From the NCBI GenBank assembly GCA_004556255.1, contig SFHY01000073.1, forward strand, positions 1 to 6,761: a stretch of DNA of 6,761 nucleotides, written 5' to 3'. The notes under the pieces are model-generated. The model did not search any database, was not told the DNA's origin, and worked only from the letters and a program-made list of their open reading frames with translations. Position 1 is the stretch's first letter, and the number at the start of each line of letters is the position of its first letter. A program made the translations under genes and the position numbers. Shown here piece by piece: positions 1 to 5,381 of this stretch. Origin of the DNA: Lactobacillus delbrueckii. GTDB lineage: Bacteria; Bacillota; Bacilli; Lactobacillales; Lactobacillaceae.

Positions 1-30
1 GGCATTGGCTTCATCTCCACTTTACATAGT

Positions 31-79
31 AAAAGAAAAAGTGTTGAACGACTACTCCGTCGAGTAATCATCCAACACT
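31..79 (-). terminator. Intrinsic terminator of the oppA-type gene
   Basis: Read on the minus strand, 79-62 and 57-40 form a continuous 18-pair stem with loop GACG (61-58), followed by a U-rich tail (40-31, TTTTTCTTTT). The outer seven pairs are AGTGTTG/CAACACT. Three inner pairs are G-U wobbles, which pair only in the minus-strand RNA, so the structure belongs to leftward transcription. It lies 44 bases past the oppA stop codon. Bases 1-30 and 80-122 show nothing recognisable. Confidence 0.88.
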
Positions 80-122
80 AGATTAGTATGTTTTGTTTGC
101 ATTTCTAGCTTCTAATTACCAA

Positions 123-1772
123 CTACTTGATGTAGGCGTACTTGTAGCTCCACTGAGTACCAGCGTTGTTGTGGATGATCCCCTTGAGCTTGCTGTTTTG
201 CAGGTAGGCGGTCGTCTGCTGGTAGATCGGGCTGACTGCTTGGTCGGCGTTAGCCACTTGGGCCGCCTTGACCAGGTCCTGCCAGCGCTTGTTAACGTCG
301 TTGGCGTCAGTCGTCAAAGACTTCTTGATCAAGCTGTTGTATTCAGCATTGTTCCACTTGCCGTAGTTGTAAGAAGTCCCCTTCTGCAGGATCTGCATGA
401 AAGTCATCGGGTCGCTGAAATCCCCGCCCCAGCCGGAAACGTAGATGTCAAAGTCCCCGCTTGAAGCCTTGGTGTAGGCGTTCTTGCTTGGAATGGAGTT
501 AACCTTCACGTTGATACCGGACAAAACCTTGGTCCATTGTGACTGCAGGTACTGGGTCAAGGCGTCGGCGTTGGTGCTTTCGTTTGAAGCAAGCAAAGTC
601 AAGTTCAATTTCTTCTAGCCTAATTCCTTCATCCCGGTCTTCCAGTTCTTTTCAGCCAGCTTTTCGTTGTAGTCAACGGTATTAGCCACCTTTTGCTCCT
701 TGGCAAAGTCTTCCTTGTTGGCCGGGTCATAGGCCAGGCCGGAAGCCACGAAGCCAGTCGGCACGCTTGACCCGTCACCGAAGACCTTGCTGGTCAGAAT
801 CTTCCGGTCAAGTGACAGAGACAGGGCCAGGCGGATGTTCTTGTTGTTCAAAGCCTTCTTAACTATCGCGTCCTTGGCCTGGAAGTTGTAGGCCAAGAAG
901 GCAACGTAGGAGTATGGGTAGGTCTTGAAGTCCTTGTTCTTCTTCAGCTGCTTAACCTGTTCACTGGACAGTGGGGTGAGATCCAGCTTGCCCTGCTGGT
1001 AGAGCTGGTAGCCGGTGTTGGTAGTCCTAACGACCTGGTAGCTGATCTTGCTCAGCTTGACTGCCTGCTTGTCCCAGTATTGGTTGTTTTTGACAAAAGA
1101 CCAAGTATCATTGGTTCCCTTCCAGCCGGTGATCTTAAATGGGCCGGAGTAAAGCATGTACTTGGAGCTAGTCGCGTACTTCTTGCCCGTCTTCTTGATA
1201 AAGGCTTCGTTTTGCGGCCCAAAGAGCGGGTAAGCCATCAAAACCTTGAAGTAGGCAATCGGCCGGTTGAGCTTAACTTGTACGGTTTCCTGGTTCAAAG
1301 CCTTGATGCCCAGGCTGGACGGAGCCTGCTTGCCGGCAATAATTTCATCGGCATTCTTGATGCCGGAGAAAAGATAAGCGTAAGGCGAAGCAGTCTTGGG
1401 GTTGATCGTCCGCCGCCAGGAGTATACGAAGTCCTGGGCGGTAATCTTTTCCCCGTTGGACCACTTGGCATTAGACCGCAGCTTGAAGGTCCAGGTCTTG
1501 CCGTCCTTGGATACGGTGCCGGACTTGGCTAAGCCGGCGGCTGGCTGCCCGTTCTTGCCCAAACGGTAGAAGCTTTCAAAAACGTTCCCCGTCTGCCCGT
1601 AACCGGTCGACTTGCTGATGTCAATCGTATCCAGCGGAGCGGTCGCGCTGAGCTTTAAAACCTGCTTGTCCTTACTTGCTGAGCTTGAACTCTGCTGACT
1701 GCCGCAAGCGGCCAGCAGAAAGGCGGCACTGACGCTGACGGCGGCAAGGGTGAATTTCTTGATCTTTTGCAT
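123..1772 (-). pseudogene. oppA: Oligopeptide ABC transporter substrate-binding lipoprotein (OppA type), broken by an in-frame TAG
   Basis: In intact form this would be an extracellular, lipid-anchored peptide receptor (SBP_bac_5 family) handing oligopeptides to an Opp ABC importer. The start chosen is ATG at 1772-1770, because TCAGGAGG (1785-1778) sits 5 bases upstream; a longer TTG-initiated frame would run through this ribosome binding site. Residues 1-22 are a lipoprotein signal peptide (MQKIKKF, then a hydrophobic stretch) ending in the lipobox LAAC, with Cys23 as the lipidated residue, followed by a Ser-rich linker. Family-like stretches include the FVYSWRRTINP region and the SGWGGDFSDP region near the C-terminus. 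Codon 386 (617-615) is TAG. The same frame then continues for 163 more codons of good OppA sequence to a TAG at 125-123, giving a 549-codon gene of normal family length. The break is a single nonsense codon with no frame change. Unless it is a sequencing error or is suppressed, the product is cut at about 70 percent and loses part of the second lobe. The gene stands alone here, with no opp permease or ATPase genes in view, so its substrate is unknown. Confidence 0.88.
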
Positions 1773-1777
1773 TTTTT

Positions 1778-1785
1778 CCTCCTGA
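1778..1785 (-). promoter_or_regulatory. oppA ribosome binding site
   Basis: TCAGGAGG lies 5 bases before ATG 1772-1770. It decides that start over the in-frame TTG at 1790-1788, which lies upstream of this site and has no Shine-Dalgarno of its own (it follows directly on the U-run of the leader terminator). Confidence 0.9.
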
Positions 1786-1788
1786 GAC

Positions 1789-1824
1789 AAAAAAGCAGCT
1801 GCTCCCTAAAGGAAACAGCTGCTT
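1789..1824 (-). terminator. Leader terminator (attenuator) in front of oppA
   Basis: On the minus strand, 1824-1811 (AAGCAGCTGTTTCC) pairs with 1806-1793 (GGGAGCAGCTGCTT) around a UUUA loop. The stem is 14 pairs with two G-U wobbles, and the outer nine pairs are perfect. Six T residues (1794-1789) follow at once. The element sits between the leader peptide stop (1858) and the oppA ribosome binding site (1785-1778). Transcripts from the promoter at 1996-2024 must therefore read through it to reach oppA. A terminator inside a 5' leader indicates conditional readthrough (attenuation). The leader lacks the UGGNACCGCG-type antiterminator motif of a T-box, and I recognise no known riboswitch. Confidence 0.85.
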
Positions 1825-1825
1825 C

Positions 1826-1858
1826 ATTTGCCACTAAGCTAACAATTACTTGGCAAAT
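1826..1858 (-). promoter_or_regulatory. Leader hairpin starting at the leader-peptide stop codon
   Basis: Minus-strand ATTTGCCA (1858-1851) pairs perfectly over 8 bases with TGGCAAAT (1833-1826), closing a 17-base loop. The 5' arm begins with the A of the leader peptide's TGA stop, so a ribosome at or near that stop would melt it. The 3' arm ends one base before the terminator stem. Its position suggests a ribosome-responsive or pause hairpin, but that role is inferred. The loop carries TTAGCT, which can pair with AGCTAA beside the leader's Shine-Dalgarno. Confidence 0.55.
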
Positions 1859-1962
1859 CACTTGGTCTGAGCTAAATCCAGTTTAGGCAACACAAAACAG
1901 TCGTATGACATAAGTGACATACAACAAACACACATAGTTTGGTTTTCTTGCATTGCAAACAT
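1858..1962 (-). CDS. Cys/Met-rich leader peptide, 34 aa, upstream of oppA
   Basis: This short frame starts at ATG 1962-1960 and ends at TGA 1860-1858. It is preceded by AAAGGAG (1976-1970) at 7 bases spacing and follows a consensus promoter by only a few bases of 5' UTR. It encodes MFAMQENQTM in residues 1-10, CVCCMSLM in 11-18, then SYDCF and a tail ending QTK. Met occurs at 1, 4, 10, 15 and 18 and Cys at 11, 13, 14 and 22, so 9 of 34 residues contain sulfur; a few percent would be normal. The dense run TMCVCCMSLM spans residues 9-18. It is followed in order by a hairpin, an intrinsic terminator and oppA. That arrangement matches amino-acid leader peptides of the trp/his type, where ribosome stalling at the regulatory codons decides downstream transcription. 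I infer a cis-acting sensor of charged Cys-tRNA and/or Met-tRNA rather than a functional protein. I recognise no family. Confidence 0.72.
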   Translation of the reverse strand: MFAMQENQTMCVCCMSLMSYDCFVLPKLDLAQTK

Positions 1963-1972
1963 GATTTAGCTC
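1869..1972 (-). repeat. 10-bp complementary pair masking the leader-peptide ribosome binding site
   Basis: Minus-strand GAGCTAAATC (1972-1963) overlaps the last bases of the leader Shine-Dalgarno and runs to the base before its ATG. Its exact complement GATTTAGCTC (1878-1869) lies in codons 29-32 of the leader frame. The two arms are 84 bases apart. Pairing would close off initiation at the leader peptide whenever ribosomes are not holding the distal arm open. The complementarity is direct; the regulatory role is inferred. Confidence 0.5.
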
Positions 1973-1976
1973 CTTT
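1970..1976 (-). promoter_or_regulatory. Ribosome binding site of the leader peptide
   Basis: AAAGGAG lies 7 bases before ATG 1962-1960. A well-placed Shine-Dalgarno is the main reason to believe this short frame is translated. Confidence 0.75.
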
Positions 1977-1995
1977 CTCAATTTGATTTAATTTA

Positions 1996-2024
1996 ATCTT
2001 ACAGACTCACTTACTAAAAGTCAA
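1996..2024 (-). promoter_or_regulatory. Promoter of the leader peptide-oppA transcript
   Basis: The -35 box TTGACT (2024-2019) and -10 box TAAGAT (2001-1996) are separated by 17 bases. They match the vegetative sigma consensus at 5 of 6 positions each. Transcription should start near 1989, giving an mRNA leader of about 215 bases before the oppA ATG. The Shine-Dalgarno of the leader peptide begins only about 13 bases from that start. I see no strong terminator between the nitroreductase stop (2046) and this promoter, so some readthrough from upstream may also enter the leader. Confidence 0.82.
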
Positions 2025-2045
2025 CGATTTTTTATAAGATTTTTC

Positions 2046-2708
2046 CTAATCCTTAATTGTCAAGAAGTCAGGCAGATCCCGGCGGGGAGCCTGGTAGCCG
2101 TTGACGTACTCATCTTTGCCATAGCCCAGGCCGATCCCCATGGCCAAGGTCTGGTCTTCTGGGATGCCCATAATTTCCCGGACACTGGCCGGGTACTTGA
2201 CCAGTTCATAGGCCGGCATGCTGTCAATCCCCTTGGCCTTGGCCGCGATAGCCAGAGTCTGGGCAAAAGCCCCCAGGTCATAAACTGACCAGAGGTTGGA
2301 GTGCTTAGGAATGGTTAAATAGGCAATCGCCGGGGCATAGTAGAGATTTTTCTGCAAAATATTGGTCCTAAGGTCCAGCAATTCCGGAGTATTCAGATAT
2401 TCCTGGCTGGCTTGGTTGTGCCGGGCCATGTTTTCTCTTGGATAAGGATCCCAGTCCTCCCGGTGCCAGGTCTCCCAGTCTGGGGATGCCGCCGTCCCAG
2501 CTTCAGCCAAAGCCAGGTGGCGGGCATGGATCTTTTTAGCTGTTTCCCCCATGGCCAGATAAACCCGCCAGGGCTGGGAATCCACCCAAGACGGAGCCAG
2601 GCCGGCCAAGCGGATTACTTCTTCCAGGTCTGCCCGGCTGGGCTCCTTGCCTTGGTCAAAATAGCGCGTGCTGTGGCGCTTTTCAATTGCATCAATCGCG
2701 TCAGTCAT
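2046..2708 (-). CDS. Nitroreductase family protein (FMN-dependent NAD(P)H oxidoreductase)
   Basis: A 220-residue protein of usual length for the nitroreductase fold (PF00881), whose members are mostly cytoplasmic FMN homodimers that reduce nitro groups, quinones or enones with NAD(P)H. The N-terminal RHSTRYF (11-17) matches the R-x-S-x-R-x-F FMN-phosphate motif, and LAPSWVDSQPWRVY (37-50) matches the conserved APS-x-x-N-x-QPW block, with Asp in place of the usual Asn. A hydrophobic helix (about 144-162) precedes the substrate pocket region, and GIGLGYG (191-197) is the typical C-terminal glycine-rich strand. The start is ATG 2708-2706, since GAGAGGTG (2721-2714) lies 5 bases upstream; a longer frame to 2735 would include this site. 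It is monocistronic or read into the oppA leader. The substrate cannot be predicted. Confidence 0.88.
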   Translation of the reverse strand: MTDAIDAIEKRHSTRYFDQGKEPSRADLEEVIRLAGLAPSWVDSQPWRVYLAMGETAKKIHARHLALAEAGTAASPDWETWHREDWDPYPRENMARHNQASQEYLNTPELLDLRTNILQKNLYYAPAIAYLTIPKHSNLWSVYDLGAFAQTLAIAAKAKGIDSMPAYELVKYPASVREIMGIPEDQTLAMGIGLGYGKDEYVNGYQAPRRDLPDFLTIKD

Positions 2709-2755
2709 TTTTGCACCTCTCTTAATATTGTTCATTTTTGTCCTTGTTTTTTGTA

Positions 2756-2784
2756 AGTATAGTTCAAAATTGACTGAATAGCAA
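2756..2784 (-). promoter_or_regulatory. Promoter of the nitroreductase gene
   Basis: A -35-like TTGCTA (2784-2779) and a -10 box TATACT (2761-2756) are spaced by 17 bases and point leftward, about 47 bases before the ATG at 2708. The -35 match is weak (4 of 6). The element interlocks with the rightward promoter of the small protein gene. Confidence 0.6.
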
Positions 2785-2799
2785 AAATATCGTTATAAT
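2770..2799 (+). promoter_or_regulatory. Promoter of the 46-aa small protein gene
   Basis: TTGACT (2770-2775) and a perfect TATAAT (2794-2799) are spaced by 18 bases. Transcription would start near 2806, about 43 bases before the ATG. An AATTGACT octamer occurs at 2768-2775 and again at 2797-2804, overlapping the -35 and the -10, which could be coincidental or an operator. Confidence 0.75.
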
Positions 2800-2848
2800 T
2801 GACTCAAAAGCAGAACTTTTATTTTAATGGAAAGCAGGATATGGACAA

Positions 2849-2989
2849 ATGGGTTTAACCTTTAAAAGACAAGACGACTTAGACAAGCTCTTCGACAAAT
2901 TCGCCAGCGTTCCCGACCCGAAGAAAGCCGCTTCTGGCAAGGGCAAGGAAAAGGAAGACGACAAAGCTGCCGGCAAAGAGGCAAAGTAA
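2849..2989 (+). CDS. Small highly charged protein, 46 aa
   Basis: ATG 2849-2851 to TAA 2987-2989. The first half, MGLTFKRQDDLDKLF then DKFASVPDP, looks like a short amphipathic helix. The second half is a low-complexity tail of Lys, Glu, Asp, Ala and Gly that is probably disordered. There is no signal peptide, membrane segment or cysteine. Support for a real gene: a strong dedicated promoter (2770-2799), AGGA (2836-2839) nine bases before the ATG, and an intrinsic terminator that begins at the stop codon. The N-terminal pattern resembles a family of small Lactobacillales proteins of unknown function (the SPJ_0845-like family, recalled from memory and not checked). No function can be assigned. 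An upstream ATG at 2841 runs only five codons and is not the start. Confidence 0.75.
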   Translation: MGLTFKRQDDLDKLFDKFASVPDPKKAASGKGKEKEDDKAAGKEAK

Positions 2990-3011
2990 GCCGCTTGTTG
3001 GCGGCTTTTTA
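2988..3011 (+). terminator. Intrinsic terminator of the small protein gene
   Basis: AAGCCGC (2988-2994) and GCGGCTT (3001-3007) form a perfect 7-pair stem with loop TTGTTG, running into a five-T stretch (3006-3010). The stem overlaps the last two bases of the TAA stop. It closes a one-gene transcription unit of about 200 bases. Confidence 0.85.
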
Positions 3012-3122
3012 TATTTTATAAAAGTCGCTAAATTTTCCGGTAAATCTGCCCATCCCTGCCTTATTTAGGCTAAAATTAACTTGTAAGCATTTGCAATTAT
3101 TTTCTTTAAGGATGTGAGCATC

Positions 3123-4730
3123 TTGGACAACAGAAATTTGCTGACCTACCTGGAATGGCGCGGCGACATTCCCTTGGAAAAGTCTCCTTTCAACGAAATC
3201 GACGCTTTAGTCTTAGCAATTTTTTCTTATCTTAACCTGGAAAAGTACATCCCTTCCGGCAACAAAGAAGTGACAGTTAGCGAAATTGCCGAGAAATACT
3301 TCGCCTCTTCCTTCACCGGCCTGGACGCCAGCCAGTACCAGGAGCTCTTCCACTTGATGAGCGAAGCCGACCGCTTCAAGGATGCCCGCTTGTCCCACTT
3401 CAACACCGTTTTGACTGACCAGTGCCAGTTCAGCGCCTTGAAAATCGTCCTTGAAGACGGCACCCACTATGTGGCCTTTAGAGGGACCGACGACACCCTG
3501 ATTGGCTGGCGGGAAGACTTTGAGATTTCTTTTAAAGAAACCAAGGCCCAGATCTTAGGGGCCCGCTACCTCAAGGACCTCCTGGCCGGCGACTCAGCTG
3601 ACTACATCCTGGGCGGCCACTCTAAGGGGGGCAACCTGGCTGAATACGCTGCCTTGAATCTTCCAGAAGACTACCGGGCCCGGATCAAGGCTGTCTACAC
3701 CTTTGACAGCCCCGGCCTGGCCAGCGAAGCCGGAGTCGACTACAACGAGGACTTTTTGCAAAGGGTCCTCCGCCGCTACGTGCCCGACTTTTCCATTATC
3801 GGCCGCCTCTTTGAACCAAGAGAAGTCGACCCAGTCATCGTCTACTCAACCAATGGCAATATCGCCCAGCACGACACCTATTCCTGGCAGATCAAGGGCA
3901 GCCATTTCGTGACCCGCAAGCGGCCAAATCCTGAGTCCCGGGTCTACAACCAGCTGATCAACCAATGGATCGGGTCTGCCAGCCTGGAAGAGCGGGAAGC
4001 CCTAACCCAGGACCTCTTTGATGCCCTGGCGGCCAGCGGATCGAGCAAGATCAACCAGCTGGCCAAGAACGGCTTCGGGGGCTTCGGGGCCATCCTTTTG
4101 TCGGTAACTAACTCCTCAAGGCGGACCAAATTCATTTTGGGCAATCTCTTTTCCTCGATCTGGCAGTTGATCAAGAACCAGCAGATCGGAGCAGCCTTGT
4201 TCAGCCGGGACACCATGGCTGGCTGGCTCCTGGTCCTGCTCGGCATCATCAGTCTGACAGCACCTAACTATGCCTTCAAGGCCTTCGGGGTGCTGGCTGC
4301 TGTCGGGGGGATCATTTTCAGCGTCAACCATATCCTCACGGTCTCAGTTTCGACCTTTAAGCCGCAGCAGAAACGCTTCTTCCTAATTACCTACCTGGTC
4401 TTGTTCGCGGTCTCTATAGCCCTTTTATCGAGCAACCAGCTTCTGGTCTTTTTGGCTCACTACTTCCTGGGGGCCTTCCTGCTCTTTTACGCCTATGGGC
4501 GCAGCCGCAAGATTATCTTAAGGCGGCAGACCGGAGTCTTCCGCATAATCATCACCGGGGCGGAAGCCATTATTTCTTTTGCCCTAGGGATCATCGTGAT
4601 CATCAACCCAGAATACTTCAACCACCAGTCGATCATCGAAATCGGGATCCTCTTGATCATCTACGGTGCTTTCAAGCTGGTGGCTGAGCTCTTCAACCAC
4701 CGGCCGCAAATGCCGAAAAAGCACCGGTAA
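3123..4730 (+). CDS. DUF2974/Mbeg1-like alpha/beta hydrolase fused to a six-helix membrane domain
   Basis: A 535-residue protein in two parts. Residues 1 to about 300 resemble the DUF2974 (Mbeg1-like) lipase-related hydrolases. AFRGTDDT (118-125) resembles the oxyanion-side strand of class 3 lipases. GGHSKGG (164-170) is the nucleophile elbow with Ser167 the likely nucleophile, followed by TFDSPG (193-198). His250 (in QHDTYSWQ) and His261 are candidate catalytic histidines. After a linker, six hydrophobic segments lie near 366-380, 386-406, 419-436, 440-458, 474-495 and 504-523, resembling the DUF308/HdeD type. The tail is basic. There is no signal peptide, so the hydrolase part is probably cytosolic and membrane-tethered. 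Substrate unknown; a lipid or ester is plausible by family. TTG 3123 is preferred because AAGGA (3108-3112) lies 10 bases upstream; an in-frame GTG at 3114 is only 1 base from that site. No convincing promoter was found in 3012-3107; TAAAAT (3071-3076) is a possible -10. Confidence 0.82.
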   Translation: MDNRNLLTYLEWRGDIPLEKSPFNEIDALVLAIFSYLNLEKYIPSGNKEVTVSEIAEKYFASSFTGLDASQYQELFHLMSEADRFKDARLSHFNTVLTDQCQFSALKIVLEDGTHYVAFRGTDDTLIGWREDFEISFKETKAQILGARYLKDLLAGDSADYILGGHSKGGNLAEYAALNLPEDYRARIKAVYTFDSPGLASEAGVDYNEDFLQRVLRRYVPDFSIIGRLFEPREVDPVIVYSTNGNIAQHDTYSWQIKGSHFVTRKRPNPESRVYNQLINQWIGSASLEEREALTQDLFDALAASGSSKINQLAKNGFGGFGAILLSVTNSSRRTKFILGNLFSSIWQLIKNQQIGAALFSRDTMAGWLLVLLGIISLTAPNYAFKAFGVLAAVGGIIFSVNHILTVSVSTFKPQQKRFFLITYLVLFAVSIALLSSNQLLVFLAHYFLGAFLLFYAYGRSRKIILRRQTGVFRIIITGAEAIISFALGIIVIINPEYFNHQSIIEIGILLIIYGAFKLVAELFNHRPQMPKKHR

Positions 4731-4734
4731 ACAC

Positions 4735-4770
4735 AAAATGCCCAAAGGAAAATCCTTTGAGCATTTTTGT
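4735..4770. terminator. Bidirectional terminator between convergent genes
   Basis: AAAATGC (4735-4741) pairs with GCATTTT (4761-4767), and CAAAGGA (4743-4749) with TCCTTTG (4753-4759), around a 3-base AAA loop. The single intervening position is C-A in plus-strand RNA but a U-G wobble in minus-strand RNA. The stem ends in T-rich sequence on both sides (TTTTTGTTTT rightward, TTTTGTGTTT leftward). It can therefore stop both the hydrolase transcript and the clpX-ysxC transcript. Confidence 0.85.
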
Positions 4771-4778
4771 TTTGTCTG

Positions 4779-5381
4779 CTATTCTTCGTCCAGTCTGGCT
4801 TCAATCCAGTCCTTGACCTGGTCAACGTTCAGCTTAGTCACTGATGAAAATGGCAGGAAAGTCACATTGTCCTTATTCAAGTTCAAGTGCTTTCTGAAGG
4901 CTGCTTCAGTCTTGTTAAAAGCATTCTTCTTAATCTTGTCCATCTTCGTGGCCACTACTAAAATCGGCAGGTTGAGATACTGGGCATAGTCATACATGGC
5001 AATGTCGTCGGCGGTCGGTTCGTGGCGGCCATCGATCAGCAGGATCAAGCCCTTGAGGTAGGCCCGGGTTTCCAGGTAATCCTGGATCATTTCCCCGAAC
5101 TCTTCCCTCTGCTTCTTGGAGACCTTGGCATAGCCGTAGCCCGGCACATCGACCAGGTAAAAGTCAGCTTGGTCGCTGTCCACCCGGTAGAAGTTCAAGG
5201 TCTGGGTCTTGCCCGGCGACGAGGAGGTCCGGGCCAGATTCTTTCTTTGCAAAAGGGTGTTGATCAAGCTGGACTTGCCTACGTTTGACCGGCCAGCCAG
5301 GGCGATTTCATCCAGGCCGCCTTCCGGGTACTGGCTGGCTTTAACCGCGCTGACAGCAAATTCTGATTGGTTAATGATCAT
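4779..5381 (-). CDS. ysxC: Ribosome biogenesis GTPase YsxC (YihA/EngB)
   Basis: A 200-residue TRAFAC-class GTPase needed for late assembly of the 50S ribosomal subunit; it is essential in Bacillus subtilis and Escherichia coli. Motifs from ATG 5381: P-loop G1 GRSNVGKS (30-37), a Ser/Thr-rich switch I with SSSPGKTQ (53-60), G3 DVPG (78-81) followed by the family signature YGYAKV, G4 TKMD (145-148) and a G5-like SSV (179-181). Length is normal. ATG 5381-5379 is preferred: GGAAGAGG (5395-5388) is 6 bases upstream, while a TTG two codons earlier lies too close to it. The start overlaps the clpX stop by 11 bases, so the two genes are co-transcribed and probably translationally coupled. The pairing of clpX with ysxC is a known Firmicute arrangement. 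Transcription ends at the shared terminator at 4735-4770. Confidence 0.96.
   Translation of the reverse strand: MIINQSEFAVSAVKASQYPEGGLDEIALAGRSNVGKSSLINTLLQRKNLARTSSSPGKTQTLNFYRVDSDQADFYLVDVPGYGYAKVSKKQREEFGEMIQDYLETRAYLKGLILLIDGRHEPTADDIAMYDYAQYLNLPILVVATKMDKIKKNAFNKTEAAFRKHLNLNKDNVTFLPFSSVTKLNVDQVKDWIEARLDEE

Noticed and set aside
1..30. A possible downstream gene start on the minus strand at the left edge (ATGAAGCC)
   Set aside because: GGAG abuts the ATG and only a few codons are visible, so no gene can be supported.
123..608. The distal 161-codon part of oppA as an independent gene starting at TTG 608-606
   Set aside because: There is no Shine-Dalgarno before that TTG, and it lies two codons after the amber in the same frame. 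It is the remainder of the broken gene.
1655..1861. A 68-codon minus-strand frame spanning the leader terminator and the oppA signal peptide region
   Set aside because: It overlaps oppA in another frame, runs through the terminator and has no ribosome binding site. Its Arg/Pro-rich translation is a shadow of the lipoprotein signal region.
1773..1989. A T-box or known riboswitch in the oppA leader
   Set aside because: No UGGNACCGCG-like antiterminator bulge is present, and the leader is occupied by a translated frame. I recognise no SAM, lysine or other conserved core.
3114..3116. GTG at 3114 as the start of the membrane hydrolase
   Set aside because: The only Shine-Dalgarno (AAGGA, 3108-3112) is one base away, too close; TTG 3123 has workable spacing. 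The difference is three residues.
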